DNA from: Bacteroidota bacterium
GTDB lineage: Bacteria > Bacteroidota > Bacteroidia > Chitinophagales > Chitinophagaceae
Length of the DNA: 64,000 nt
Assembly (NCBI GenBank): GCA_020161435.1
Contig: JAIUNV010000001.1
Location: 620,001-684,000, forward strand
Direction of reading: 5' to 3'
Made by a program: the position numbers and the translations under genes. How positions within the stretch are numbered: the stretch's first letter is position 1; every line of letters begins with the position of its first letter. The notes below the pieces were generated by a model, which ran no database searches, was not told the origin of the DNA, and saw only the letters and a list, made by a program, of their open reading frames with translations. This document shows positions 44,186-53,342 of the stretch, in pieces.

Positions 44186-44447
44186 AGGTGCATCGTTGTT
44201 TAAGATGGCTAAAATAACGAAAATAGTTGTTTATGCAACTAAATTATGATAACGATAATGAAGTAGCTCGTTCCCGTATTGTTCATCCGGTTTTCTCTAT
44301 CAAAGTTTGATGATAGTAGGTTGAAAGCACTACATGCATCCGTGGGAATCAGTACTTCATCCGTGCAAATCCGCGTCCCCATATCAGTGTACTATCAAAT
44401 CTGTGGCTATCTCCAACAACCCCAACAGATAGCATTATTTTCGCGGC

Positions 44448-45509
44448 ATGTTTTACAAAGTCGTTCGCAACATCCTCTTTCTTTTTCCACCGGAAGCCGT
44501 GCACCATTTTGCCATGAACTGGCTGGGACGTATTTGCAGTATCAGTTGGCTAAAAAGGATGATGAAGAAAAAATACAGTTTCAACAATCCATCTTTGGCT
44601 ACCACCGTGGCGGGCATTCCCTTTCCCAACAAAGTAGGCTTGGCGGCTGGTTTCGATAAAAATGCGAAGTACCTGAATGAGTTGGATGCATTGGGCTTTG
44701 GATTTGTAGAAATTGGCACGGTTACACCAAGGGCACAGGATGGCAACCCTCAGCCACGATTGTTTCGCCTGCCCGAAGACAAAGCGCTGATCAACCGCAT
44801 GGGCTTTAATAACGAAGGTGCCGATGCCGCGGTGGAAAGGTTACAAGCCTGGCGGCATCGTTTTCCATTGTACCGCAAAGGAGGCAAGCCCGGCCAAATG
44901 ATTGTTGGGGGCAACATTGGTAAAAACAAAACTACGCCCAACGAAAGTGCTTATCTCGACTACGACATTTGCTTTCGCAAATTGGCACCATACGTCGATT
45001 TTTTTGTGGTGAATGTTAGCAGCCCCAACACACCGGGCTTGCGGGCCCTGCAGGAAAAAGATGCGTTGCGTACCATTTTGGTACACCTGCAAAACCTGCG
45101 CAGTGACACCAATGAGCAGCTGCCCATCTTTTTGAAAATAGCCCCTGACCTAACCGATGAACAAATAGCCGATGTGGCCAGCCTGGCTGCCGAAATTAAC
45201 CTCGATGGTATTGTGGCTACCAACACCACCATCAGCCGGGCCAACCTGGGTGATGCCGGTAAAATACGTGCCGGTGAAGCAGGCGATGGCGGTTTGAGTG
45301 GTGCCCCTGTACGTGTCCGTTCTACTGAGGTGGTTCGCTTGCTGCGCAGTCAGTTGCCGGCGCATATTCCCATCATTGCTTCGGGTGGAATTTTCACCGC
45401 AGCCGATGCCAAAGAAAAACTTGCAGCGGGTGCTCAACTGGTACAGGTATGGACGGGCTTTGTTTATGAAGGGCCGGCCATTGCCAAAAACATTTTGCAA
45501 GAATTATAA
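44448..45509 (+). CDS. pyrD: Dihydroorotate dehydrogenase (quinone), class 2
   Basis: Fourth step of pyrimidine synthesis: oxidises dihydroorotate to orotate and passes electrons to membrane quinone. 353 residues. The N-terminal helices MFYKVVRNILFLFPPEAVHHFAMNWLG mark the membrane-associated class 2 enzyme. FMN/substrate motifs: PNKVGLAAGFDKNA, GFVEIGTVTPRAQDGNPQPRLFRL, NRMGFNNEG, catalytic Ser region NVSSPNTPGLRALQ, FLKIAPDLTDEQ, ATNTTISR and IPIIASGGIFTAADA. ATG at 44448. terC follows 49 bases later but has its own promoter-like element. Confidence 0.97.
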   Translation: MFYKVVRNILFLFPPEAVHHFAMNWLGRICSISWLKRMMKKKYSFNNPSLATTVAGIPFPNKVGLAAGFDKNAKYLNELDALGFGFVEIGTVTPRAQDGNPQPRLFRLPEDKALINRMGFNNEGADAAVERLQAWRHRFPLYRKGGKPGQMIVGGNIGKNKTTPNESAYLDYDICFRKLAPYVDFFVVNVSSPNTPGLRALQEKDALRTILVHLQNLRSDTNEQLPIFLKIAPDLTDEQIADVASLAAEINLDGIVATNTTISRANLGDAGKIRAGEAGDGGLSGAPVRVRSTEVVRLLRSQLPAHIPIIASGGIFTAADAKEKLAAGAQLVQVWTGFVYEGPAIAKNILQEL

Positions 45510-45513
45510 CCGA

Positions 45514-45545
45514 TTGCAAACACCTGATAGCTTTACCTAATTTTG
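45514..45545 (+). promoter_or_regulatory. Putative terC promoter
   Basis: TTG at 45514-45516, a 21-base spacer and TAATTTTG at 45538-45545, matching the Bacteroidota -33/-7 pattern. Start codon is 14 bases beyond. Confidence 0.45.
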
Positions 45546-45558
45546 CGGCTCTTACACT

Positions 45559-46362
45559 ATGGAACATTTACTTACCTCAGAAGCCATTATCAGCTTCGTT
45601 ATTCTGGTGATACTCGAAGTAGTACTCGGTATCGACAACGTGATTTTTGTGAGCCTCATCATGAACCGCTTGCCCGAATCGAAGCGGAAAAAGGCCCGTA
45701 CTTACTGGATGATTTTTGGCATCATCAGTAGGAGTGCGTTACTGTTTGCACTCAGCTGGTTGCTGGAGCAAAAAGGCAAGGCCTTGTTTACCATCAACGG
45801 CAAAGGTTTTGATTTGGCCAGCATTGTGATGTTGTTTGGCGGTTTGTTTTTGATGTACAAATCGGTAAAAGAAATTCACCACAAACTGGAAGGGGAAGAC
45901 CCGGCCATGACCACCGGAAAGGCTGCCACACTTGGCTTTGCACAAGCCATGGCGCAAATCGTACTCATCGACATGGTGTTTTCATTCGATAGTATTTTAA
46001 CCGCCGGCGGTACGGCCAAGCATCTTGAAATTATGATTGCTGCTGTTGTGATAGCCATGCTGGTGATGTTCTTGTTCAGTCCAAAAATTTCGGGCTTCAT
46101 TGCCAAGCATCCCACGTTGAAAATGTTGGCTCTTTCTTTCTTGGTCATGATTGGCTTGAGCCTGATTATAGAAGGATGGGATAGCGAAGCAGCGCATGAA
46201 CTGCACATGAAAAACTACATCTACTTTGGTATGGCATTCAGTTTTGCTGTAGAACTGCTAAACATGGTGATGCGCAAAAAAATGGAAAAACAAAGAGTGG
46301 TGCGCCTGAATGTGCCTACGCTTACAGAGCCCAGCAAAGACTATAACGACATGGCTAAATAG
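45559..46362 (+). CDS. TerC-family membrane protein
   Basis: A 267-residue integral membrane protein of the TerC family, whose studied members include manganese exporters (Alx, MeeF/MeeY). Two conserved acidic membrane motifs are present: LEVVLGIDNVIFVSLI (about 19-34) and IVLIDMVFSFDSILTA (about 133-149); their Asp residues are the likely metal ligands. Seven hydrophobic segments are visible, with charged loops KRKKARTY and EGEDPAMTT between. ATG at 45559. Convergent with rsmE, 21 bases between stops. A role in metal export is inferred from the family. Confidence 0.88.
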   Translation: MEHLLTSEAIISFVILVILEVVLGIDNVIFVSLIMNRLPESKRKKARTYWMIFGIISRSALLFALSWLLEQKGKALFTINGKGFDLASIVMLFGGLFLMYKSVKEIHHKLEGEDPAMTTGKAATLGFAQAMAQIVLIDMVFSFDSILTAGGTAKHLEIMIAAVVIAMLVMFLFSPKISGFIAKHPTLKMLALSFLVMIGLSLIIEGWDSEAAHELHMKNYIYFGMAFSFAVELLNMVMRKKMEKQRVVRLNVPTLTEPSKDYNDMAK

Positions 46363-46383
46363 CACGTATTTGTGCAACATGCC

Positions 46384-47106
46384 TTAGGGCAACAAACACA
46401 GCAGGCTGGCTCCCACCACGCCTGCTGTTTCTGTTCTCAGGCGGGTGTCGCCCAAGGATACGGCGGCAAAATTTTGTTGTACGGCCTGCACTATTTCAGC
46501 CTCGGTAAAATCACCTTCGGGACCAATCAGTAACAAACTGTCCGTCATGCCGGGCTTTACAGCGTGGGCCAGGTGATGCTTTTCAAAATCGGCGCAATGG
46601 GCTATCCATTTGCTGTGGTAATCAACCTCGCTGGCAGCTACCTGCTGCATCAATGCCTCATACGTGAGTGGCTGATGTAAAATGGGCAACCAGGCTTGCT
46701 GGCTTTGCAGCATGGCACTGATGCAAATGCTGTTGAGCCGTTCGTAGCGGAAATGCTCCCGAACAGTGCGGTGGCAGGTGATGGGAAAAATTTCGGTAAC
46801 ACCCATCTCAGTTGCTTTTTCCAAAAACCACTCCAGCCGGGCGGTGTTTTTTAGCGGCGAAATAGCCATGCCTACTTTACGATGTACCTGCCTTGGCTGC
46901 TGCTGCAATGCAAGCACGTTTACCACGCATTGTTTTTTGCCTAATGTTTGAATGGTCGCATTTCCTATAAGACCGGCACCATTGGTGAGAACCAACGCAT
47001 CGCCTTCCCGCATCCGCAACACTTGTACATGTTTGGCGGCAGGTTCATCCAGCGCTACCGCTCCGGTTGTGCTAAGTGCAGGCAAATAAAACCATGGCGT
47101 TTCCAT
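46384..47106 (-). CDS. rsmE: 16S rRNA m3U1498 methyltransferase
   Basis: A 240-residue SPOUT-class methyltransferase that modifies U1498 of 16S rRNA in the assembled small subunit. Family signs: N-terminal PUA-like domain (AAKHVQVLRMREGDALVLTNGAG), AISPLKNTARLEWFLEKATEMGVTEIFPI, and the knotted SAM-binding C-terminus LLIGPEGDFTEAEI and SLGDTRLRTETAGVV. ATG at 47106. Confidence 0.95.
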   Translation of the reverse strand: METPWFYLPALSTTGAVALDEPAAKHVQVLRMREGDALVLTNGAGLIGNATIQTLGKKQCVVNVLALQQQPRQVHRKVGMAISPLKNTARLEWFLEKATEMGVTEIFPITCHRTVREHFRYERLNSICISAMLQSQQAWLPILHQPLTYEALMQQVAASEVDYHSKWIAHCADFEKHHLAHAVKPGMTDSLLLIGPEGDFTEAEIVQAVQQNFAAVSLGDTRLRTETAGVVGASLLCLLP

Positions 47107-47165
47107 GCGGCAAAGGTAAGCGGCGCTTTGTGTTTGAAGATAAAGCGACGATGAGCCAAAAGAAA

Positions 47166-47197
47166 AAAGAGAAGCATTGACAACAATGCTTCTCTTT
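47166..47197. terminator. Terminator after dnaB
   Basis: A 14-base stem AAAGAGAAGCATTG with its complement and loop ACAA, 20 bases past the dnaB stop on the minus strand. Confidence 0.85.
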
Positions 47198-47217
47198 GTA
47201 TTGAATCTTTTAATTGC

Positions 47218-48807
47218 TTATATCAGTTCTTCTTCGTCAAATCCATCATCAAAGTTTTGCATATCGTTCATGCGGCTGGGCTTTTCGATGAACAATGCAG
47301 CACCACTGCCGCCACCTGCTTCACCGCCACTCAGCTTTTTAAAGTTGCCGGCATTGCCAAATGGATTGCCGCCTTCTTCATCAAAGTCTTCAAACTTTTG
47401 AATGTGCAGCTTGCCTTGCAGCTTCACCATATCCAACTGTCCGTTACGGTGCTTGGCTATTTTTATAAGCGTTTCACCCTTGTTACTTTCGCCGTTTTCG
47501 TTTTGGTTGATTTCGTAATACTCGGGGCGGTACAAGAACATAACCATGTCGGCATCTTGTTCAATGGCACCCGATTCACGAAGATCACTCAGTTGTGGAA
47601 TTTTGTTGCCTTCTTTCCGGCTTTCTACGGCACGGCTCAACTGGCTGAGTGCAATGATGGGTACACTCAATTCTTTGGCCAAACCCTTTAGTGAACGGGA
47701 GATGGTACTAATTTCCTGTTCACGGTTCATGTTGCGATTTTCGCTACCGCCGCTCATCAGCTGCAGGTAGTCGATGATGATCATGCCCACTTTGTGCTTG
47801 TTCACCATGCGTCGTGCCTTGGCCCGTAGTTCAAAAATGTTGAGGGCAGCGGTATCATCCAGGTAAATAGGTGCTTCGGTGAGGCGCTGAATGCCTTTGG
47901 TGTAGAGCTGTTGCATCTCATGGTCTTCGAGGTGACCACGAGAAATTTTTTCCATCGGCACTTCGCTTTCGGCACTCAGAATACGCTGTACCAGCTGGGC
48001 ATTACTCATTTCCAAACTAAACAAACCCACAGGTGTAGGCCGCACCGGATGCAGGGCTGCATTGCGGGCAAGGTTAAGGGCAAACGCCGTTTTACCAACC
48101 GACGGACGGGCTGCCACAATAATGAGGTCGGTGGGCTGGAAGCCGTTGGTGATTTTATCGAGTTTGGTGAAGCCACTTGGCACACCAGAAATATCTTCTG
48201 TTTTGTTGCGCAGTTCTTCAATGCGGTTTACCGCCACGGCCAGCACATTGGTGATTTCTTCAAAGTTGCGCTTGGCAAAGCTGTTGCTCACTTCAAAGAG
48301 TTTGCCTTCAGCATCGTCCAGCAAGTCGAAGGCATCGCTGGTGTCTTCAAATGCATCGCTAATCACTTCGCCACTGATACGAATGAGCTCCCGCTGAATG
48401 AACTTTTGCACCAGAATTTTACAGTGCGTTTCTAAGTGGGCACTGCTCACTACCGCATTGGTAAGCTTTGTGATTTTGTAGGGACCATCCACCGCATCGA
48501 GTTCACCCCGGCGGCGCAGTTCTTCTACTACGGTCAGCAAGTCGATGGGCATGTTTTTTTGCTGCAGACCCATCATAGCGCTGTAAATGCGCTGGTGTTT
48601 GTAATCGTAAAAGACAGAAGGATTCACCAGTTCGCTGGCCACGTCGAAGGCGCTTTTTTCCAGCATAATGGCACCCAGCACGGCTTCTTCCAGCTCCAGT
48701 GCCTGCGGTGGTTTTCTCCCAAACAGCAGGTTGGTGTTGGCGGTTACATCGGGCGTGCCTTTGCCCGTCCGCCGTTTTTTATCTTTCCCGAGGTTCGTAA
48801 TTTCCAT
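47218..48807 (-). CDS. dnaB: Replicative DNA helicase DnaB
   Basis: A 529-residue hexameric fork helicase. N-terminal primase-interacting domain (about 35-150: PQALELEEAVLGAIMLEKSAFD), linker, RecA-type motor with Walker A ARPSVGKTA, LEMSNAQLVQRILSAE, IIIDYLQLMSG (Walker B) and SQLSRAVESR/KIPQLSDLRESGAIEQDADMV. The C-terminal 45 residues are Gly-rich and acidic (GGNPFGNAGNFKKLSGGEAGG), longer than in E. coli. ATG at 48807. No intein. Confidence 0.97.
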   Translation of the reverse strand: MEITNLGKDKKRRTGKGTPDVTANTNLLFGRKPPQALELEEAVLGAIMLEKSAFDVASELVNPSVFYDYKHQRIYSAMMGLQQKNMPIDLLTVVEELRRRGELDAVDGPYKITKLTNAVVSSAHLETHCKILVQKFIQRELIRISGEVISDAFEDTSDAFDLLDDAEGKLFEVSNSFAKRNFEEITNVLAVAVNRIEELRNKTEDISGVPSGFTKLDKITNGFQPTDLIIVAARPSVGKTAFALNLARNAALHPVRPTPVGLFSLEMSNAQLVQRILSAESEVPMEKISRGHLEDHEMQQLYTKGIQRLTEAPIYLDDTAALNIFELRAKARRMVNKHKVGMIIIDYLQLMSGGSENRNMNREQEISTISRSLKGLAKELSVPIIALSQLSRAVESRKEGNKIPQLSDLRESGAIEQDADMVMFLYRPEYYEINQNENGESNKGETLIKIAKHRNGQLDMVKLQGKLHIQKFEDFDEEGGNPFGNAGNFKKLSGGEAGGGSGAALFIEKPSRMNDMQNFDDGFDEEELI

Positions 48808-49117
48808 GTGTTGTTTCTGTCCAAATGTTGTGTACCAATTACCCTTATTGTCCGTCCTTTTTCAACGTCTTACTTTGTGATGCCCGAGCCAAATTCAGAG
48901 GCCAAAAAGTCCACTCACCAATACCGTTGGGTATTCGTCAGAAGCGGAGAATGGCCACCGGTTGGCGTGGCTCGGCTACCTTGGTTGGGAAGTCGTTTTC
49001 CGTAAAAGGAAGTCGAAGGTAAAGGCAAAAAAACCATTCTAAAATGACCTCTTCACAAATATTTTATTCCATGCGATGTGCACAAGAAACCCGGGTTTAT
49101 TCCAATAGTAGCTGGGT

Positions 49118-49193
49118 TTATACACAGCCACGGCGGGTATTTACACAAACTCAAGTATTTGTAAATGTGTTGTACACAATTGCTTGTGTGTAA
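49118..49193. promoter_or_regulatory. Cluster of DnaA-box-like nonamers
   Basis: TTATACACA at 49118-49126 fits TTATNCACA exactly. TTGTACACA at 49170-49178 and, on the minus strand, TTACACACA at 49193-49185 differ at one position; a fourth, ATTTACACA at 49139-49147, at two. Could be an origin-related or DnaA-controlled region for dnaB. Confidence 0.4.
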
Positions 49194-49340
49194 ATAAACC
49201 GCTGGTAAAAAGGGGTTTGTACCCTGTTTTTTACATCACAATTTGGACTTCAACAACTGTTGAAATGGCCTTTGTGTACACCACTAAACAGGCTGAAAAT
49301 GCGGCTGATTTTTTGCCCTGCAAGCAGGCCCCACAGCCCG

Positions 49341-49348
49341 TATCTTTG
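49341..49348 (+). promoter_or_regulatory. Putative -7 element of pheT
   Basis: TATCTTTG, a full match to TAnnTTTG, 22 bases before the ATG. The nearest TTTG upstream (49312-49315) is 25 bases away, longer than usual. Confidence 0.4.
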
Positions 49349-49370
49349 CGGCCCAAGTTTTAATAGCAAC

Positions 49371-51827
49371 ATGACGATATCGTACAAATGGCTTTGTGAA
49401 TACCTGCCCGTGGGCGAAAGCCTTCCGGCAGAATTGGTGGAACCCGAAAAGCTGTCGAAAATACTGACCGCCGTAGGGCTCGAAGTTGAAAGCCTCGACT
49501 ATTATGAAAGCCTGAAAGGTGGTCTGAAAGGCGTAGTGATTGGTGAAGTGCTGACTTGTGCCAAGCATCCTGATGCCGATAAATTATCCATTACTACTGT
49601 AAGCATTGGCGAAGGCGAACCTTTGCAAATTGTGTGCGGTGCGCCCAATGTGGCCGCCGGCCAAAAAGTAGTGGTAGCTACCGTGGGCAGCACCATTTAC
49701 CCCAGCACCGGCGAACCACTCACCATGAAGAAGGCCAAAATCAGGGGCGTGGAAAGCCACGGCATGATATGCGCTGAAGATGAAATTGGTATGGGCAGCA
49801 GCCACGCCGGTATTTTGGTGCTGGATGAAAAGGCCGTGCCCGGTACTCCGGCTGCGGAGTATTTCCAACTGTATACAGACTGGATTTATGAAATAGGCCT
49901 TACGCCCAACCGCATGGATGCCATGAGCCACCTGGGTGTAGCCAAAGATGTGTGTGCTTACCTGAGCCACCACCACAAAAAACATATCGCTGTAAAAACG
50001 CCGCTGAAAAACAATTCTCTGAAAGCTTCAGAAACAGTAAAACTGCCTATTGAAGTGGTGATTGAAAATACAGAAGCCTGTCAGCGCTATGCTGGTGTAA
50101 GCATTGCTGGTGTTACGGTAAAAGAAAGTCCTGATTGGCTGAAGGACAAACTCAAGAGCATTGGTTTGCGACCCATCAACAATATAGTGGACGTTACGAA
50201 TTTTATTTTGCACGAAACGGGTCAGCCCCTGCATGCTTTTGATGCCGACAAAATTGCCGGTGGCAAAGTGCTGGTGAAAAACCTGCCCGAAGGAACGCCG
50301 TTTGTAACCCTCGATGAAAAAGAACGCAAACTAAACGAAGCCGACCTGATGATTTGCAACGCCAACAGCGAAGGCATGTGCATTGGCGGTGTGTTTGGCG
50401 GTTTGCATAGTGGCGTGAGCGATACTACTACCAACATCTTTTTGGAAAGTGCCTGGTTTCATCCGGTGAGCATTCGCAAAACCTCGTTTCGTCATGGCTT
50501 GCGTACCGATGCTGCCACCCGTTTTGAGAAAGGTGTAGACATCAGCAATACGGTAGCCGTGCTCAAGCGGGCTGCCGCTTTGATACTGGAAACCGGCGGT
50601 GGCGAAATAGCCAGCGATGTGGTGGATGTGTATCCCAACCCTAAAGAGAAAAAGCAGGTAGCGATTAAATATCACTACCTCAAAAAACTCAGTGGTAAAA
50701 ATTATCACCCCGATGCGGTGAAGCAAATACTGGAAGCACTCGGTTTTGAATTTATCAAAGAAGGGCAGGATGATTTGTGGTTTGCTGTGCCTTTCAGCAA
50801 GCCCGATATTTCTTTGCCTGCCGATATTGTAGAAGAAATCATGCGGATAGATGGCTACGACAACGTAGAAATTCCGGCGGTGATTTCGATGGCGCCATCC
50901 AACGACCTGATGGGTCCCGAAGAAGCCCTGAAAGAAAAAGTAGCCAACTATCTGGTAGGCTTGGGTTTCAACGAAATGCTCACCAACAGCATTACCAACA
51001 GCAAATACTATACAGCAGAAGTTGTGGCCGGCGGGGTAAAAATGCTGAACAACCTGAGTGCCGATTTGGATATGCTGCGGCCATCGATGATGGAAACTGG
51101 TTTGGAAAGCATTCTCAACAACCTCAACCGCAAAAACAACCAACTGCAGCTGTTTGAATTTGGTAAAACCTATCACAGTGCAGGCGTGGGCAACTACAGC
51201 GAAAAACGCATGCTCACGTTGTTTGTAACCGGCGAAGCCACCAATGCACATTGGCGCAGCACCGGTGCTCCTAAAGATTTGTTTTACCTAAAAGCAGCTG
51301 TGGCCAATCTGCTCAGCATTATTGGTTTGCAAGGTGTGCAACTCATTCCCTACAGCAGCGATGAACTCAATGGATTGGAAGTGTTGCTGAATGGTAAGCA
51401 AAGCATTGGTGTAGTTGGTTTCATTGGCAACGCCAAGCTGCGTCGCTTCGATATTAAGCAGCCGGTGCTGATGGCCAACCTCAACTGGGATAGCATTTTG
51501 ACTGCTGCTTTGCAGCAAAAAGTGTCGTACAAAGAGCTGGCCAAGTATCCTGCAGTAGAAAGGGACCTGGCACTGGTGCTGGACAAAGCCGTGAGCTTTG
51601 CACAAATAGAAGCAGCGGTACTACAAATAAAACTGCCCCGCTTGCAAAGCATGCGCCTGTTTGATGTATTTGAAAGCGACAAACTGGGTGCCGGCAAAAA
51701 ATCGCTGGCCATCAAGTTTGTGTTTCAGGATGCCGAAAAAACGCTGACCGACAGCGATGTGGAAAGCATGGTAGGCAAACTGATGAAGACATTTGAAAAA
51801 GAACTGCAGGCCGAAATCAGAAAGTAA
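49371..51827 (+). CDS. pheT: Phenylalanyl-tRNA synthetase beta subunit
   Basis: The large subunit of the alpha2-beta2 PheRS, 818 residues. ATG at 49371 (MTISYKWLCEYLPVGESLP) is the family start; an upstream extension to 49260 is spurious. Domains in order: N-terminal tRNA-binding fold (about 45-150, GEVLTCAKHPDADKL), B3/B4 editing domain (about 200-380), B5 DNA-binding-like domain, catalytic-like core (LNNLSADLDMLRPSMMETGLES), and the C-terminal ferredoxin-fold anticodon-binding domain (YPAVERDLALVLD). pheS is not in the window, so the subunits are encoded apart. Followed by a coiled-coil gene and zapA in the same direction. Confidence 0.97.
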   Translation: MTISYKWLCEYLPVGESLPAELVEPEKLSKILTAVGLEVESLDYYESLKGGLKGVVIGEVLTCAKHPDADKLSITTVSIGEGEPLQIVCGAPNVAAGQKVVVATVGSTIYPSTGEPLTMKKAKIRGVESHGMICAEDEIGMGSSHAGILVLDEKAVPGTPAAEYFQLYTDWIYEIGLTPNRMDAMSHLGVAKDVCAYLSHHHKKHIAVKTPLKNNSLKASETVKLPIEVVIENTEACQRYAGVSIAGVTVKESPDWLKDKLKSIGLRPINNIVDVTNFILHETGQPLHAFDADKIAGGKVLVKNLPEGTPFVTLDEKERKLNEADLMICNANSEGMCIGGVFGGLHSGVSDTTTNIFLESAWFHPVSIRKTSFRHGLRTDAATRFEKGVDISNTVAVLKRAAALILETGGGEIASDVVDVYPNPKEKKQVAIKYHYLKKLSGKNYHPDAVKQILEALGFEFIKEGQDDLWFAVPFSKPDISLPADIVEEIMRIDGYDNVEIPAVISMAPSNDLMGPEEALKEKVANYLVGLGFNEMLTNSITNSKYYTAEVVAGGVKMLNNLSADLDMLRPSMMETGLESILNNLNRKNNQLQLFEFGKTYHSAGVGNYSEKRMLTLFVTGEATNAHWRSTGAPKDLFYLKAAVANLLSIIGLQGVQLIPYSSDELNGLEVLLNGKQSIGVVGFIGNAKLRRFDIKQPVLMANLNWDSILTAALQQKVSYKELAKYPAVERDLALVLDKAVSFAQIEAAVLQIKLPRLQSMRLFDVFESDKLGAGKKSLAIKFVFQDAEKTLTDSDVESMVGKLMKTFEKELQAEIRK

Positions 51828-51899
51828 TCCACCATGTGCAGCCCGTCGCTGTAAGCTACGGGCTGCACAATATCTTTACAGCGCATTATCTTCATTGCC

Positions 51900-52193
51900 A
51901 TGCCACAAGATGCCACCGCCTATTTTCAGCAACTCTCCGGTAAACTGCAGCAACTCGGCCGCATGCAGGAGCAATTGCTGAAAGACAACGAAAAGCTTCG
52001 CCAGGAAGCGGCTGCCCTGCGGGAAGCTGCCAAGGCATCGCAGGAAGAAATAGCCGGCCTGAAAGAACAGGTGGCCATTTTGCAAACAGCCACCGGCCAT
52101 TTGGACGAAGCCAGCCGCAAGGATTTTGAAAAACGCATCAATCAGTATCTCCGCGATATTGACAAAGTGATAGCCCATTTGAACACCGCTTAA
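51900..52193 (+). CDS. Small coiled-coil protein upstream of zapA
   Basis: A 97-residue protein almost entirely alpha-helical: Gln/Leu/Glu/Lys-rich heptads from 8 to 68 (QLSGKLQQLGRMQEQLL, AALREAAKASQEEIAGLKEQ) then a second helix FEKRINQYLRDIDKVIAHLN. ATG at 51900. It precedes zapA by 10 bases, so the two are cotranslated; such a short coiled-coil gene before zapA recurs in Bacteroidota as I recall. A role in Z-ring assembly is inferred from position only. Confidence 0.8.
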   Translation: MPQDATAYFQQLSGKLQQLGRMQEQLLKDNEKLRQEAAALREAAKASQEEIAGLKEQVAILQTATGHLDEASRKDFEKRINQYLRDIDKVIAHLNTA

Positions 52194-52203
52194 GCATTGC
52201 CCT

Positions 52204-52515
52204 GTGAGTGAACTCATTCCCATCACCATTACCGTAGGCGACCGTAGCTACCGCATCAAAGTAGAGCCGGAGCATGAAGAGTCTGTTCGCAAAACAGCCC
52301 GCTTTATTCACGATAAAGTGCAGGAGTTCAAACAACAGTTTGCCGGCAAAGACATGCAGGATTATGTGTCGATGGCACTGATCTGGTTTGCTACCCAAAA
52401 TGCCCAGCAGGTGCAGGGCCAGCTGCTGTCGCAGGAATTGGAAGAGGGCTTCAACCGGCTGGATGCCATGCTGGATAAGCAGATTGCTGCACTTGGTGCT
52501 GATGGGAATCAGTAG
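52204..52515 (+). CDS. zapA: Cell division protein ZapA
   Basis: A 103-residue FtsZ-ring bundling protein. It shows the ZapA core ITITVGDRSYRIKVEPEHEESVRKTARFI in the N-terminal globular half and a C-terminal helix QDYVSMALIWFATQNAQQVQ for dimer/tetramer formation. Start codon is GTG at 52204; no ATG fits the N-terminus. Last gene of the pheT - coiled coil - zapA run; no terminator recognised after it. Confidence 0.9.
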   Translation: MSELIPITITVGDRSYRIKVEPEHEESVRKTARFIHDKVQEFKQQFAGKDMQDYVSMALIWFATQNAQQVQGQLLSQELEEGFNRLDAMLDKQIAALGADGNQ

Positions 52516-52687
52516 TTTTTCTTCTCGATTTTGCTTTGATTTCGAATAGCGATTTTCTCGAAAAGCAGCAGAATATTAATCGTGTCTGTTTGTGCATTGC
52601 TACATACAGAAGACTATACTGCGAAAATCATTGCTTCATCAATACAATCTTTCAGTGTAAATTCGGGTAAACAGAATACGAATCATT

Positions 52688-52942
52688 ATGTCTGCAACAA
52701 ACACATCTACAATATCTGCGGTTCAGCAGCTTTTTGAACTGGTCAAACAATTACCTCAAAAAGAAAAGCAGCAACTCACTGATTTATTGCTGGAGGAACA
52801 CGACAGTATTGAAATTCCTGAAGCTCAAAAACAGTTTGTTCGCAGTAGCATTCTGCAACACAAGAAACATCCTGAATTATTATTAACTGAGGAAAAAGCA
52901 TGGAGCATGATTGACCAAAACCAGCCGAATGAGTCGCTTTAA
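52688..52942 (+). CDS. Antitoxin-like protein of a type II toxin-antitoxin pair
   Basis: An 84-residue acidic helical protein with the addiction-module-component pattern LFELVKQLPQKEKQQLTDLLLEEHD, then a C-terminal part (EAQKQFVRSSILQHKKHPELLLTEEKAW) likely to wrap the toxin. ATG at 52688. Its 3' end overlaps the toxin start at 52929 by 14 bases, the usual antitoxin-first order. Probably represses its own promoter. Confidence 0.78.
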   Translation: MSATNTSTISAVQQLFELVKQLPQKEKQQLTDLLLEEHDSIEIPEAQKQFVRSSILQHKKHPELLLTEEKAWSMIDQNQPNESL

Positions 52943-53225
52943 AATTGTGTACACACAGGATGCAGTGAATCACATTTTACATATAGCTGAATGGTATAAC
53001 CAACAACGAATTGGATTAGGAAGTAGATTTTTGGGCAACCTTAAGAAAGAAATGACTGCAGTAAAGAAAAACCCATTTACCCGTTCCTTACGCTACGATC
53101 AGGTAAGGTTTGCTGTCGTTAAAAAGTTTCCCTACGCAGCACATTATACCATAGAAAATAACAGCATCATTATTCATGCGGTTTTTGGCTTTAAAGAAAA
53201 CCCAGATAAATGGAGAGACTGGTGA
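52929..53225 (+). CDS. ParE/RelE-type toxin
   Basis: A 98-residue toxin-fold protein: FKIVYTQDAVNHILHIAEWYNQQRIGLGSRFLGNLKKEM, FTRSLRYDQVRFAVVKKFPYAAHYTIENNSIIIHAVFG, ending NPDKWRDW. The order helix-helix-sheet, the Arg/Lys-rich strand and the YxxHYxIE-like strand fit ParE/RelE. Whether it targets gyrase or ribosomal mRNA is not decidable from sequence. ATG at 52929 is chosen; an ATG at 52911 inside the antitoxin would add six residues. Confidence 0.85.
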   Translation: MSRFKIVYTQDAVNHILHIAEWYNQQRIGLGSRFLGNLKKEMTAVKKNPFTRSLRYDQVRFAVVKKFPYAAHYTIENNSIIIHAVFGFKENPDKWRDW

Positions 53226-53342
53226 TGAATATGAAAGATTCATGTCCTACGGACCTAGGCGTATGATCAAGAAGAATTGGTACGTTTATACCATCTCAAC
53301 TTAAAGTTTCGAGTTTTTTACTTTAAAGCTGAAAGCTAAAAA

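Larger units (their letters stand above)
48808..49370. other. Divergent dnaB-pheT intergenic region
   Basis: About 560 bases. The left half (48880-49075) has frames open for 40-60 codons on the plus strand but no single frame with a start and a believable protein. The right half (49110-49200) has several DnaA-box-like nonamers, and 49341-49348 is a pheT -7 element. Confidence 0.55.

Noticed and set aside
48880..49050. Possible frameshifted small gene (MPEPNSEAKKSTHQYRW in one frame, GYLGWEVVFRKRKSK in the next)
   Set aside because: Would need a frameshift within about 60 codons and has no known homologue I recall. Kept as open, a relative with an intact frame would change this.
52516..52687. 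6S RNA after zapA, as in enterobacteria
   Set aside because: No long paired structure with a central bubble was seen in this short region.
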